Counted from the stretch's first letter, positions 1-9,311 are shown. The stretch is DNA of 64,000 nt from Acetobacteraceae bacterium (GCA_024280945.1 JAMXLO010000081.1:45925-109924); one strand, 5' to 3'. Translations and numbers: made by a program. Notes: generated by a model from the letters alone, not told the origin.

Positions 1-515
1 CGAAACTGCGGCACGATCTCGTAATAGCGTACCAGCGGCCCGGCGAGGATCTGCGGAAACAGCGCGATATACAGCCCGTAATCGCGCAGGGAATAGCGCG
101 GTGCTCGGCCAGCATATAGATCGGCAAGATAAATAATGTTGTGGAACGTGAAGAAGCTGATGCCGATCGGCAGCAGAATCGCCGGCAGATCGAACCGCAA
201 GCCTGTCGCATCAGCAACGGCACCGGCGAAGAAGCCCAAGTACTTGAACACTGCCAGCGACAGAAGATTTGCCACGATCGCCGCAACCAGCAGCGACTTG
301 CGACCGATCCGGAAATACGCCGCCGCGACGAGCCAGTTGAACAGGATCGAGCCCACCAGCAATGGCTCGAACCGCCAGTCCCAGTAGCCATAGAACAGCA
401 CCGACGCCAGCAACAGAAAATACAGCCGAACCTCGTCATGACGCGCCAGCAGCCAATAGATGAAGAGCACAGGCTGCAAAAAGCCCAGGATGAAGATAAG
501 GCTATTGAACAACAT
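1..515 (-). CDS. MBOAT-family membrane O-acyltransferase (N-terminal part, runs off the window)
   Basis: Reading the minus strand from the ATG at 515 gives about 171 codons without a stop up to the window edge. The protein is strongly hydrophobic, with several membrane segments, and includes the stretch SFFTFHNIIYLADLY followed by PQILAGPLVRY. These match the AlgI/DltB-type MBOAT family, which moves acyl or acetyl groups onto exported polysaccharides or lipids. The catalytic His lies further downstream in this family and is outside the window. Family assignment is good; the acceptor substrate cannot be told. Confidence 0.8.
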   Translation of the reverse strand, partial: MLFNSLIFILGFLQPVLFIYWLLARHDEVRLYFLLLASVLFYGYWDWRFEPLLVGSILFNWLVAAAYFRIGRKSLLVAAIVANLLSLAVFKYLGFFAGAVADATGLRFDLPAILLPIGISFFTFHNIIYLADLYAGRAPRYSLRDYGLYIALFPQILAGPLVRYYEIVPQF

Positions 516-534
516 CGCAGGGCAACCGGCTGGT

Positions 535-1161
535 TCACGCCGGCGGCTGGAATGGTTGGGCGATCTCGCGGAACTCGTCACGCGTTTCACACAGCGACGC
601 GTGCCCGGCGAGCGCCGGCCAATGCCGCTCGTCGAACAGTCCAGGATGGGCCTCTCGTGCGAAGCGCAATGCGCAGGCGACGGCGATGTCGGCATGTCCG
701 ATTGACTCGCCGAACCAGAAGGTGGATTTGGTCGCGACGCGGGACGACTCAAGCGCTGTCAGCACATCAGCCATCTGCATCCGGCATCGCGCCATCCACC
801 GCTCGGAAATTGCCTCGTGCAGGACTTGTTCATAGAACAGGCTAACTGATTTGTCGGCGAGGCCGGTCGCCAGCGCACACACCTTGAGCGCACGCCGCCG
901 CACAGGACCACTATGCGCGATCATCGCACGTGACGAACCGACGCGTTCGTCGAGATAATCCAGGATTGCGCCGCTCTCGATCAGCGCCTCGCCATCATCG
1001 GGCACCAGCGTCGGCACGCGGCGCAGCGGATTGAACGGCGCGATTTGTTCTGCATCGCCGAAAGTCGACCAGGGTCGATGCTCATAGGCGATGCCGTAGA
1101 GACGCAAGGCGATCGCGACGCGCCGCACGAACGGCGAGTCATATTGGCCGATCAGGATCAT
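535..1161 (-). CDS. Glutathione S-transferase family protein
   Basis: A 208-residue protein beginning MILIGQYDSPFVRR, a typical GST thioredoxin-fold start with a Ser-Pro in place of the classical SxC/P motif. VPTLVPDDG carries the conserved cis-Pro, and ESGAILDYLDE is the glutathione gamma-Glu-binding segment. The all-helical C-terminal domain contains GHADIAVACALRF, the usual N-capping motif. The start at 1161 is preferred because an upstream extension would overlap the next gene. Probably a cytosolic detoxification or stress GST; the substrate is unknown. Confidence 0.85.
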   Translation of the reverse strand: MILIGQYDSPFVRRVAIALRLYGIAYEHRPWSTFGDAEQIAPFNPLRRVPTLVPDDGEALIESGAILDYLDERVGSSRAMIAHSGPVRRRALKVCALATGLADKSVSLFYEQVLHEAISERWMARCRMQMADVLTALESSRVATKSTFWFGESIGHADIAVACALRFAREAHPGLFDERHWPALAGHASLCETRDEFREIAQPFQPPA

Positions 1162-1172
1162 GGGATGCTCCG

Positions 1173-1577
1173 CTAGCTGATGGGCGGTGGCCCCGTCCGG
1201 TAACCGTTGAACTCGAGGCCGGGAAGCGGCTGCTTGGTGCCCCAACGGCCGAGAAATCGTCCGAGTTGCGGTTCGAACCGGATATGCACCACGCCGGTTC
1301 CGTCACGGTCATGCCAGACAAAGTCCGCCTCGCAATCCCCGGTTCGCCGCAACTCGGTCAGTATGCCGTCGAACGGGACGAAATCATGGATGTGATAGTG
1401 ACCGATGAGGGCGCCATCGCTGCCGACCTGAAACGTCGTATCCATGGTCTGCAGCCCGGCACCGTTCCACACCGGTCCGCGCCACGCGCCCGCACTGTCG
1501 GCGAAGCAGGCGTCGAGCGCCATCGCCGGTGGCGCGGCCACGACCGATACAAGAATGACAAGCAGGCGGGCGTACAT
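1173..1577 (-). CDS. Small exported protein of unknown function
   Basis: A 134-residue protein with a clear N-terminal signal peptide (hydrophobic run at about residues 3-15, cleavage after APPAMA-L), so the mature protein should be periplasmic. The mature part is rich in short beta-type segments (GALIGHYHIHDF, GTGVVHIRFEPQLGRFLGRW) and has two Cys residues that could form a disulfide. It ends 11 nt before the start of the GST gene on the same strand and may be co-transcribed with it. I do not recognise a named family. Confidence 0.7.
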   Translation of the reverse strand: MYARLLVILVSVVAAPPAMALDACFADSAGAWRGPVWNGAGLQTMDTTFQVGSDGALIGHYHIHDFVPFDGILTELRRTGDCEADFVWHDRDGTGVVHIRFEPQLGRFLGRWGTKQPLPGLEFNGYRTGPPPIS

Positions 1578-1648
1578 CCGGCTTCGTCCGCTTCCCTCCA
1601 GATGGAACGGCGCGCTAGCCTCTCTGCCTTCGGCAGACAGGTGACTGG

Positions 1649-2608
1649 ATGGAATATACCACGCTGGGCAGGACAGAACTCAAGGTCAGTGTCGCCGGCC
1701 TCGGCTGCGGCGGGTTCAGCCGGCTTGGGCTGTCCACCGGCGGCACCGAGGCCAGCGCAATCGCCATCATCCACGCGGCCCTGGATCATGGCGTTAACCT
1801 GCTCGACACCGCAGCGCCCTACGGCACCGAGGACGTGGTCGGCAAGGCGATCAAATCGGTGCCGCGCGACAGCGTGGTTATTGCCACCAAGTCGTCGGTC
1901 ATCCGCGACGCCGAGCGCTGGACGCCGGAACGCGTGGTGGCGAGCCTGGACAATTCGCTGCGTGAGCTTGGCATTGACTGCATCGACGTGTTTCAGCTGC
2001 ATGCCGTCCCGCCGTCCGGCTACGAATATGTGCGCGACGTTATCGCGCCGGTACTGCTGAAAGAGAAGGAACGGGGAAAGTTCCGGTTTCTCGGCATCAC
2101 CGAGACCGCGCCGAATGACCTGGAACACCAGATGCTGCTGCGTGCCGTCCCCGACGGGATGTGGGACGTGGCGATGGTGGCATTCCATCTGATGAACCAG
2201 AACACGCGCGAGGCCGTGTTTCCGGCCGCTCTCAAGCATCGGGTCGGCACATTGTTGATGTTCGCCGTGCGCGGCATATTCGCACGCCGCGAACGCGTCG
2301 CCGACGCGATGAAGGAGTTGGCAGCGGAAGGCAAGGTGCCGCAGTCGCTGGCCGACGATCCCGATCCACTAGGCTTCCTGGTCCATCCCGATGGGGCGAC
2401 CAGTCTTACCGACGCGGCGTATCGCTATGTGCGGCATGAGCCGGGCGTGGACGTGGTGCTGTTTGGCACCGGCGATCAGGCGCATCTGCGCGCGAATATC
2501 GCATCCATTTTGCGGCCGCCACTGCCACAGTCCGACCGTGAAAGGTTGAAGGATTTGTTCAGCCATCTGCGTGGCGTGGGCCTGGTGGCGCCGCCGCGTG
2601 CGCGATGA
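1649..2608 (+). CDS. Aldo/keto reductase
   Basis: A 319-residue TIM-barrel oxidoreductase. The N-terminus has YTTLGRTELKVSVAGLGCGG; the catalytic Asp and Tyr are in LLDTAAPYG, the Lys is in VVIATKSS and the His is in IDVFQLHAV, giving the AKR tetrad D-Y-K-H. Such enzymes reduce sugar aldehydes or related carbonyls with NAD(P)H in the cytosol. It lies 13 nt upstream of an enolase-superfamily gene and near a PfkB kinase on the same strand. This suggests a small sugar or sugar-acid catabolic group. Substrate unknown. Confidence 0.9.
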   Translation: MEYTTLGRTELKVSVAGLGCGGFSRLGLSTGGTEASAIAIIHAALDHGVNLLDTAAPYGTEDVVGKAIKSVPRDSVVIATKSSVIRDAERWTPERVVASLDNSLRELGIDCIDVFQLHAVPPSGYEYVRDVIAPVLLKEKERGKFRFLGITETAPNDLEHQMLLRAVPDGMWDVAMVAFHLMNQNTREAVFPAALKHRVGTLLMFAVRGIFARRERVADAMKELAAEGKVPQSLADDPDPLGFLVHPDGATSLTDAAYRYVRHEPGVDVVLFGTGDQAHLRANIASILRPPLPQSDRERLKDLFSHLRGVGLVAPPRAR

Positions 2609-2621
2609 CAGGAGGACATGT

Positions 2622-3794
2622 ATGAAGATTGCTCGCATCGATGATCTGCACTGCGACGCCGGCTGGCGGACGTTTTCATTTCTGAAGATCACCACCGATG
2701 ATGGGCTTGTCGGCTGGTCGGAGTATACCGAGGCGGACGGCAGCCGTGGCCTGACAGCGGTGATCCGTGGCTTGGCAGAGCCGCTGATTGGGCTCGATCC
2801 GCGACCGGTGCAACAGATCGCGTCGATGCTGTGGGTGCGCCAGGTGCAGGCACCGGGCGGCATCAACTCGCGCGCGCTCGCGGCGATCGAGAATGCACTG
2901 CTCGACATCAAGGGCAAGGCGCTGGGTGTGCCGGTCTATGAATTGTTCGGCGGTCCGGTGCGTGACCGCATCCCGGTCTATTGGTCGCACTGCGGCTCCT
3001 ATCGCGTGCGCAACAACGAACTGGTGGGTGCACCGCCGCTGCGCACTTACGACGACATTGCCGCACTCGGAGCCGAGGTGAAACGGCGAGGCTTCAAGGC
3101 GCTCAAGACGAACATCCTGCCGTTCGACGGACAGAAGCTGACCAATTTCGGTCCAGGATTTGGCAGGACACCTGGCTGGCCTGAGCTGAACGTTGACAAG
3201 ACGACGTTGCAATCGGTGCGCGATCTGTTGGGCGCATTTCGTGCCGGCGCCGGGCCGGAGATGGGCCTGCATCTCGACGTGAACTACCACTTCAAGACCG
3301 AGGGCTATCTGCAGATCGCCAAGGCGGTCGAGCCATTCGACATGACCTGGCTGGAAATCGACACCTGGGATCCCCAAGCGCTGGCGCTGATCCGAAGCAA
3401 AGCGCCCTGTCCGATCGCCTCTCTGGAGTCTGTGTGCGGACGTCGCGCGTTCCGCCCGTTCCTCGATGCCTACGCGACGGACGTGGCAATCATCGATGTG
3501 ATCTGGAACGGGTTCCTGGAGTCGATCAAGATCGCTGCCATGGCAGAGGCGTACGAAGTGAACTGCGCCCCGCACAACTACTACGGCCACCTCTGCTCGG
3601 CGATCAGCGCACATTTCTGTGCCGTGGTGCCAAACTTCCGCGTGATGGAAATCGATATCGACAGTGTGTCGTGGCGTGATGAGCTGTTCCTCAACGCGCC
3701 AGCAATGGAGAACGGCGAATTGCTGTTGCCGAAAGGCCCTGGCTGGGGCGTCGAGGTCAACGAGGCCGCGGTGCGCGACCATCCCCCAAGTTAG
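2622..3794 (+). CDS. Mandelate racemase/muconate lactonizing enzyme family protein
   Basis: A 390-residue enolase-superfamily protein. The N-terminal capping domain (about 1-120) is followed by a barrel. Candidate metal ligands lie in LHLDVNYH, WLEIDTW and ASLESVCG, and a possible general base His is in APHNYYGHL. The usual KxK base motif appears as KTN. The start at 2622 has a strong ribosome site (ggagg at 2611-2615, 6 nt away). Members dehydrate or racemise acid sugars. Position between an aldo/keto reductase and a PfkB kinase supports a sugar-acid role; the exact substrate is unknown. Confidence 0.87.
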   Translation: MKIARIDDLHCDAGWRTFSFLKITTDDGLVGWSEYTEADGSRGLTAVIRGLAEPLIGLDPRPVQQIASMLWVRQVQAPGGINSRALAAIENALLDIKGKALGVPVYELFGGPVRDRIPVYWSHCGSYRVRNNELVGAPPLRTYDDIAALGAEVKRRGFKALKTNILPFDGQKLTNFGPGFGRTPGWPELNVDKTTLQSVRDLLGAFRAGAGPEMGLHLDVNYHFKTEGYLQIAKAVEPFDMTWLEIDTWDPQALALIRSKAPCPIASLESVCGRRAFRPFLDAYATDVAIIDVIWNGFLESIKIAAMAEAYEVNCAPHNYYGHLCSAISAHFCAVVPNFRVMEIDIDSVSWRDELFLNAPAMENGELLLPKGPGWGVEVNEAAVRDHPPS

Positions 3795-3852
3795 CCTGTC
3801 ATTGCGAGAAGCGTAGCGACGAAGCAATCTCTATGACGGTGGACTGAGCAAC

Positions 3853-4833
3853 ATGACCACACGGTTCGACATTCTTGGCATCGGCAATGCGATCGTCGAT
3901 GTTGTAGCGCAGGCGGACGACACATTCCTCTCGCGCCACGACATGCGCAAGGGTTCGATGACATTGATTGACCCTGAAGCGGCCGAGACACTGTATGCAA
4001 CGATGCCACCCGGCCAGGAGAGCAGCGGCGGCTCCGCTGCCAATACCTGCGCAGTCGCGGCGGCGCTGGGCGCGCGTGTGGCGTATCTGGGGAAAGTGGC
4101 CAACGACCAGCTTGGCACGGTGTTCCGTCACGATATGATGGCGATCGGCGTGCACTTTCCCTCGACCCCGCTGTACGGCGGCGCATCGACCGCTCGCTGC
4201 CTGATCCTGGTGACGCCCGACGGCCAGCGTACGATGAACACATACTTGGGCGCGTGCGTCAGTTTCAGCGAGGCCGATGTTTCGGAAGCACTGGTCGCCG
4301 ATGCCGCGGTATCGTACCTCGAAGGCTACTTATTTGATCCGCCTGCGGCGCAACGGGCGTTTCGGCGTGCCGCGGCCGCGGCACATGCGGCCGGCCAGCA
4401 GGTCGCATTGTCACTCTCCGATCCATTCTGCGTCGATCGGCATCGTGCGGCATTTCTGGAGTTGGTGAAGCAGGACGTGGACATCCTGTTCGCCAACGAA
4501 GCCGAGGTTACGAGCCTGTACGAGGAGAACAGTTTCGAAACGGCGGCTGAACGCGCGCGTGCTGATGTGGCACTTGCAGCACTGACGCGCAGCGAGGCTG
4601 GCAGTGTCATTCTGCGTGGGGACGAGACAGTGGAGATCGCGGCAGAGCCGACACGCGTGGTGGATACGACGGGGGCGGGCGACGCGTACGCCGCTGGGTT
4701 CCTTGCCGGCCTGACATCCGGCAAGCCGCTACCGGTCTGCGGTCGGATCGCCTCGATCGCTGCGGCAGAGGTGATCAGCCATTTCGGTGCGCGGCCCCAG
4801 ATCGACCTGAAGAAACTGATCAGGTCTGTCTGA
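3853..4833 (+). CDS. PfkB-family carbohydrate (adenosine-kinase-like) kinase
   Basis: A 326-residue ribokinase-fold kinase. The N-terminal signature is ILGIGNAIVDVVAQ, the GGSAANT loop binds the sugar, and the C-terminal DTTGAGDAYAAGFLAGL holds the catalytic Asp and anion hole. The overall pattern (GNAIVDV, GGSAANT, NANEAE-like FANEAEV) is closest to bacterial adenosine/sugar kinases. It uses ATP to phosphorylate a sugar or nucleoside in the cytosol. It follows the enolase-superfamily gene by about 58 nt on the same strand. Confidence 0.9.
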   Translation: MTTRFDILGIGNAIVDVVAQADDTFLSRHDMRKGSMTLIDPEAAETLYATMPPGQESSGGSAANTCAVAAALGARVAYLGKVANDQLGTVFRHDMMAIGVHFPSTPLYGGASTARCLILVTPDGQRTMNTYLGACVSFSEADVSEALVADAAVSYLEGYLFDPPAAQRAFRRAAAAAHAAGQQVALSLSDPFCVDRHRAAFLELVKQDVDILFANEAEVTSLYEENSFETAAERARADVALAALTRSEAGSVILRGDETVEIAAEPTRVVDTTGAGDAYAAGFLAGLTSGKPLPVCGRIASIAAAEVISHFGARPQIDLKKLIRSV

Positions 4834-4903
4834 TACCGACGGTGTTGGAGCAGAATCGGCGCTGCCATTGTCGCCCGTCACCTGCAAGTGGCATCCTTCG
4901 GCA

Positions 4904-5554
4904 ATGAAAATACGCGACGCCGTGGCCGAGGATGCGGAAGCCGCCTGCAAGGTGCTCAGGCGATCGATAGCGGAATTATGCTATGCCGATCATCGGGACG
5001 ATCCGACGATTTTGAGCCGCTGGCTGAGAAACAAGCGCCCAGAATTCTTTCTTTCGTGGCTTGCACAACCGAATAATTCTGTGCTCGTCGCCGTCGACGA
5101 CGGCAGAGTGGTTGCGGTGGGCTCCGTCACCGATGCGGGAAGGATCAATCTGAATTACGTATCACCGGATGCCCGGTTTCGTGGCGTCAGCCGAGCCTTG
5201 CTCGGCGCACTCGAGGCTCGGGCTGTGGAGCGAGGCAACACTCGATGCACGCTTATCAGCACTGAGACTGCCCACCGCTTCTATCGGGCTCGCGGATATT
5301 CCGAGGAAGGACCGCCGACCGGCGAGTTCGGAACGAATGCCGGGTACCCGATGGCCAAGCTCCTGAACCGTAATCATGCGGACGACGATAGTATCCAGCT
5401 CGAACCGGCCAGACCTTGTGGAGGTGACCGCACGCTGGAGATGGGAGGCGTTCTTTCGCGATACGCGAACCTTCGAGGACGTATTGAGTCGAGCTCGCCG
5501 GACATCCGTCATGGGCCTCGCAATCCCGCACACGCTGGTTTTGCCTGTGGATGA
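4904..5554 (+). CDS. GNAT-family N-acetyltransferase with an out-of-family tail
   Basis: The first 160 or so residues are a normal GNAT domain: VAVDDGRVVAVGSV, NYVSPDARFRGVSRALLGALE (acetyl-CoA loop, Arg/Gln-x-x-Gly region) and FYRARGYSEE near the end. The family normally stops soon after GYPMAKLL. This frame instead continues about 55 residues over the start of the next gene, with no recognisable pattern. The likely cause is loss of the original stop codon or a small indel near 5390. The start at 4904 gives the standard MKIRDAVAEDAEA beginning. Function: acetyl-CoA-dependent N-acetylation, substrate unknown. Confidence 0.75.
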   Translation: MKIRDAVAEDAEAACKVLRRSIAELCYADHRDDPTILSRWLRNKRPEFFLSWLAQPNNSVLVAVDDGRVVAVGSVTDAGRINLNYVSPDARFRGVSRALLGALEARAVERGNTRCTLISTETAHRFYRARGYSEEGPPTGEFGTNAGYPMAKLLNRNHADDDSIQLEPARPCGGDRTLEMGGVLSRYANLRGRIESSSPDIRHGPRNPAHAGFACG

Positions 5555-5843
5555 TGAGCCCGTGGGCACCGCCAACCTGACGGCGCACGATTTGGACGAG
5601 CGGCCGGACTTGACGCCATGGCTGGCAGGAATGTTTGTGGCTCCTCATGTTCGCGGTCGGGGCTATGCGGCCAGGTTGGTCGCTGCTGTCGATGAGGAGG
5701 CCCGCAGAGGGTCGATTTCGACTTTGTGGCTTTATACGAACACTGCTGAGCGGGTTTACGCTCGCGTAGGATGGCGCACCATCGAGACAGTCTTCCATCA
5801 CGACAAACCGTTCGCGCTCATGCGCCGCGACCTTTCGCCCTAG
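5376..5843 (+). CDS. GNAT-family N-acetyltransferase
   Basis: A 155-residue GNAT. NRPDLVEVTARWRWEAFF is the usual N-terminal helix, GTANLTAHDLDERPDLTPWLAGMFVAPHVRGRGYAARLVAAV carries the acetyl-CoA-binding R-G-R-G-Y-A loop, and VYARVGWRTIE is the C-terminal signature. It overlaps the preceding GNAT frame by 179 nt in a different reading frame. Because the N-terminal helix is family-like, the ATG at 5376 is probably right and the overlap reflects a lost stop in the upstream gene. No clear Shine-Dalgarno precedes it. Confidence 0.82.
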   Translation: MRTTIVSSSNRPDLVEVTARWRWEAFFRDTRTFEDVLSRARRTSVMGLAIPHTLVLPVDDEPVGTANLTAHDLDERPDLTPWLAGMFVAPHVRGRGYAARLVAAVDEEARRGSISTLWLYTNTAERVYARVGWRTIETVFHHDKPFALMRRDLSP

Positions 5844-5889
5844 AGCGCGATCGTTTGAGGCGCTGGTCAGCCTGTTGTCGCGGAAACCC

Positions 5890-6727
5890 CTACTGCGGAA
5901 CCGGCGCCGGACGCAGCATCGCGGTCATCATCAGCATGGCGATCACCGCAATGGACACGATGGTAAAGCCGTCATGATAGGTCAGCACATTCGCCTGCTC
6001 GCGCACCGCCTGCGCCAGCAGCGACGCCGCCCGTGATTGGGCCCCGGTCGCGCCGCTCGACCGCGCCGCGATCGCGTTGGTGTAGCGCCGCAAGACGCTC
6101 TGCGACATCCGAGGCACCGGACATCACGTGCCGCCCCAGCGGTTTGAATCCAGCTGCTTGCGAACTCGCAGATAAGTCTGCATGAACGCAGTACCCTCAT
6201 CGCCACCCAACAGACGCGCCGTCTGCAGTACCACCCCAAATGTCATCGCGTCGGCAGGGCGCAGATGGCGAATCGTGAAGAATACGAGCGAGATCAACCA
6301 TGCCCCAGCCATCGGCCAAATAGTCAAAGGAATGAAGGTTCCCGAACTGAGCCCGGCCACAACCTGACCAACCAACACCCACGTCAGGCTGGGTGAGAAA
6401 GGGATCAGCGCCGACGCCAGTCCGAACGCGCTGGCGGAGACCATCAGCACGCGCCGCGGACCGAACACCAGGCCGAGCCACGCGGCAGTTGGACCTATGC
6501 ACATCTGTTCGACCGTCGCTGCCGTGGTAATCCAGGCACCTTTCATCGAAGCCCGCGCCAACGGCGCTGCGCAAATCTGCCAGTCCGAACGTGGTTATGC
6601 GGCTGTACTGCGTGGAGATGACCGAAACGAGCAGCACCGCAGCGAGGCCAACGATAGGGCGAGTGCAAGCTGGACAAGGGGCGGCGGTGTGATGCGGTGC
6701 CGGGACCCATGGGTGAGGTGGTGCCAA
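5890..6727 (-). pseudogene. Remnant of a DHA2/EmrB-type MFS drug efflux gene
   Basis: Pieces of an MFS transporter appear in different minus-strand frames. About 6690-6580 reads VGLAAVLLVSVISTQYSRI. Another frame (6561-6124) reads VEQMCIGPTAAWLGLVFGPRRVLMVSA and later LGGDEGTAFMQTYLRVRKQLDSN, the conserved C-terminal DHA2 signature. After a stop, 6117-5890 continues with a final transmembrane segment. The N-terminal half is missing. The frame changes, the internal stop and the length (about 280 codons against roughly 500) show that it is non-functional. Confidence 0.8.
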
Positions 6728-6919
6728 TGAAGGGCTCGGGCAGGAATTATCGATAGTGATGCGCTTCTATAACCACCGTCTCATGGCAGACTAGCTTTGC
6801 GTAATCATCACTCATACGATTGAAGGCAAGCGTGGAAATAGTGCCGCTGCAGACGCTTGCAGAACAATATCGCGCCCTGTCTGAGCCCGCACGCCGCGCG
6901 GATATTGTGGGATGAACCG

Positions 6920-7933
6920 TCACCCAGCGGAACGCACTGCCGGAAACACCTCCTCGGCCAGCAATTGCATCTGCTCCAATGCCAGGCTCTTAGGCATGCC
7001 GACCCAGTGCACGCCGGCAATCAGCGTGGTGACGCCGAAGCGACGGCGCAGGTCCAGGATCTGCTCCGCCACCTCGGCCGGCGAGCCGATCAGGAATCGG
7101 TCGTCTACGAGTTCTGCGAAATCCAGATCGAAGTGATCCGACGACGGCATCACCTTGTCCTGACCCCACTCGCGGTACGCCTTATATTTCAGCTCCAACG
7201 ATGGCCGCGCCCGCTCCACCGCCTCGGCCCGGGTGCGACCGATGAACACCTCTCGCGCCATCGGAAACTCGGCCGGAAACGGCTTGCGGCATGCATCCAG
7301 CTCGCGTTTGTACACTTCCATCTGCTCCGCAATCGTCGCCAGCTTGTTATGCGGGTTGACGAACCAGGCGTCAGCCATCCGTGCCGCGCGACGAATACCG
7401 ACATTGATGTTGGCACCGATCCAGATCGGCGGCATCGGCTTCTGTACCGGCAATACCGTGCAGTTGGCATTCTCAAGCGCGAAATACGACGCCTGCATGG
7501 TGACAAAGTCCTCGGTCCACAGGCGTTTGACTGCGGTAAGGCACTCCTCGAAACGGTGGCCGGCCTGCTTCAGCGTCGTGCCGAACGCGCGGAACTCCAC
7601 TTCGCGGTAGCCAATGCCGGCACCGAACACGAGCTTGCCCCCACTCATAACGTCGAGCGACGCGAGCTCTTCGGCGACGTGCAGCGGGCTGTGCAAAGGC
7701 AACAGAACAACACCGGGAACCACTCGGAGCTTCGGCGCCACCAGGGCGACCTGGCAGAGATACGGAATCTGCTGGATGTACTGGAACGGGTGCGAGCTGT
7801 AATGTGAGCCCTTCGCAATTAGTTCATAGCCAAGCTCTTCCGCGAGCTTTGCTGCCTCCAGGTCTTCGCGCAGGCGAAGCTGCATGTCGTCGCCCTGCGG
7901 ATACTGGCCGCGAATGATCAGCCCGAATTTCAT
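6920..7933 (-). CDS. LLM-class (luciferase-like) flavin-dependent oxidoreductase
   Basis: A 337-residue single-domain bacterial-luciferase fold protein. Diagnostic segments are MKFGLIIRGQYPQGDD at the start, VAEELASLDVMSGGKLVFGAGIGYREVEFRAFG in the middle, PMPPIWIGA for flavin contact, and IGSPAEVAEQI near the C-terminus. Such enzymes use reduced FMN or F420 to monooxygenate or reduce small substrates. It lies 39 nt downstream of the adenosyltransferase gene and may be read from the same transcript, though the functional link is unclear. Confidence 0.88.
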   Translation of the reverse strand: MKFGLIIRGQYPQGDDMQLRLREDLEAAKLAEELGYELIAKGSHYSSHPFQYIQQIPYLCQVALVAPKLRVVPGVVLLPLHSPLHVAEELASLDVMSGGKLVFGAGIGYREVEFRAFGTTLKQAGHRFEECLTAVKRLWTEDFVTMQASYFALENANCTVLPVQKPMPPIWIGANINVGIRRAARMADAWFVNPHNKLATIAEQMEVYKRELDACRKPFPAEFPMAREVFIGRTRAEAVERARPSLELKYKAYREWGQDKVMPSSDHFDLDFAELVDDRFLIGSPAEVAEQILDLRRRFGVTTLIAGVHWVGMPKSLALEQMQLLAEEVFPAVRSAG

Positions 7934-7972
7934 GTCACCCCTCCCAATGCCGCCGCCATCGCGCCGTCGTCC

Positions 7973-8533
7973 CTATTGGTTGCCGCCCGGCACCCAGAGC
8001 ACATCGTCCGCCCCGTTGCCATTCAGCACGCGCGCGACGATGAACAAATGGTCCGAGAGGCGGTTCATGTAGCGCAGCAGCGCCGGCGTTACCGCCTCGT
8101 CCGCCGCAAGGCGCACCACCTCGTACTCGGCCCGCCGCACGATCGTACGCGCAAGATGCGCATGCGCCGCACCGGCACTGCCGCCAGGCAGGATGAAGCT
8201 GGCGAGTTTCGGCAGCGCGGCATTCATCATGGCCACCTCGGCCTCGAGCCGTGCGACGGGTCCATCGGTCATGCGTAACCGGTTGCCCGCTGCGCCTGGG
8301 ACTGACAGGTCGGCGCCGATGTCAAACAGGTCGTTCTGAACCCGAGCGAGCATCGCATCGATGTCCGGATTGTCGCGTGTGTGCAGCCGCAGCACGCCGA
8401 TCGCGGCGTTCGCCTCGTCCACTGCGCCGATTGCCACAATGCGCTGCGCGTCCTTGCGCAGGCGGGCGCCGTCACCGAGCGATGTCTCCCCAGCGTCCCC
8501 GCCACGGGTCACGACCACATCGATCCGTACCAT
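7973..8533 (-). CDS. ATP:cob(I)alamin adenosyltransferase (PduO/MMAB type)
   Basis: A 186-residue PduO-type enzyme. TRGGDAGETSLGDGARLRKD is the ATP-binding N-terminus, IGAVDEANAAIG the VDExNA motif, LPGGS and IVRRAEYEV the trimer-interface and Arg motifs, and YMNRLSDHLFIVARVLN the C-terminal signature. It transfers the 5'-deoxyadenosyl group of ATP to cob(I)alamin, making coenzyme B12 in the cytosol. It sits 10 nt after a tonB gene at the end of an uptake operon, which strongly suggests that the operon imports corrinoids. Confidence 0.92.
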   Translation of the reverse strand: MVRIDVVVTRGGDAGETSLGDGARLRKDAQRIVAIGAVDEANAAIGVLRLHTRDNPDIDAMLARVQNDLFDIGADLSVPGAAGNRLRMTDGPVARLEAEVAMMNAALPKLASFILPGGSAGAAHAHLARTIVRRAEYEVVRLAADEAVTPALLRYMNRLSDHLFIVARVLNGNGADDVLWVPGGNQ

Positions 8534-8543
8534 TCACTGTGCC

Positions 8544-9311
8544 TCACTCGAGATGGAACACCACGCGCAATGCCATATCGAACGGGACAGGAGTGCCATC
8601 CTTGACGGCAGGCAGGAAGTGCCAGGTCAGCACGGCATCGCGCGCCGCGCGGTCGAGCGAGACGAAACCGGAGGTTTGGTCGACGTCCACCCCTGTTGGT
8701 AGGCCTGCGGAGGAAACGTGGATCAGCAAAATGACCGCGCCCTGCTCGGCACGACGCGCCGCATCAGGCGGATATACCGGCTGGCGGTTGCGATACTTCG
8801 AGTCGACGCTGGCCGGGATGATATGCGTACCAAATGCGATGGCATCGGTCTCGTCATTGCCGCCGAGGCTGATTTGCGGCGCTTGCCGCAGAAGTTGCGG
8901 GGGCCGTGGCGTGCTCTGCACAGCTGCCGCGGTGGGCGGTGAGGGCGGTGGGACTGGCTCGCTGGCAATCTCAGCCGGTATCGGCGGACTCGGCGGCGCC
9001 TGGGGTTGATCGGGCTTTCCCTGCACCGGCGCGGGAGGTGTGGGCTCCACTGGCGCTGCGGGCGGCCCGGAACCCTTGTGCTCGACAAGTACCAGTTCCA
9101 CCGCTCCTTCGACCCCTGGTGCCTTCGCTGGCGGTTGCGAGCGGCTAAACCACAATAACAATGTGGCCAACAGAACGATGTGCAGGCAGATCGAGACGAC
9201 CAGGGGAACGCGCAGGTGCCCGTCTTGATCGTGCCTGCGCAACGCGGGGGGGAGTACAATGTGACGCGCCCTGACCGAGAGCCACCCGAGAGGCGAGCGT
9301 TGCATCAACAC
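8544..9311 (-). CDS. tonB: Energy transducer TonB
   Basis: A 255-residue TonB-like protein. It has a cytoplasmic N-terminus, one membrane anchor (LRVPLVVSICLHIVLLATLLLW, about residues 34-54) with the TonB-type S-x3-H, and a Pro-rich periplasmic spacer (about 65-155). The C-terminal receptor-contact domain contains RNRQPVYPPDAARRAEQGAVILLIHVSSAG. It couples the proton-motive force to outer-membrane receptors. Overlap with the ABC ATPase gene (7 nt) places it inside an uptake operon, so it is probably a dedicated TonB. No receptor or exbBD lies in this window. Confidence 0.88.
   Translation of the reverse strand: MLMQRSPLGWLSVRARHIVLPPALRRHDQDGHLRVPLVVSICLHIVLLATLLLWFSRSQPPAKAPGVEGAVELVLVEHKGSGPPAAPVEPTPPAPVQGKPDQPQAPPSPPIPAEIASEPVPPPSPPTAAAVQSTPRPPQLLRQAPQISLGGNDETDAIAFGTHIIPASVDSKYRNRQPVYPPDAARRAEQGAVILLIHVSSAGLPTGVDVDQTSGFVSLDRAARDAVLTWHFLPAVKDGTPVPFDMALRVVFHLE

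Noticed and set aside
1266..2239. Long open frames opposite the aldo/keto reductase and small exported protein
   Set aside because: They are high-GC antisense shadows with no family motifs, and the opposite strand encodes clear proteins.
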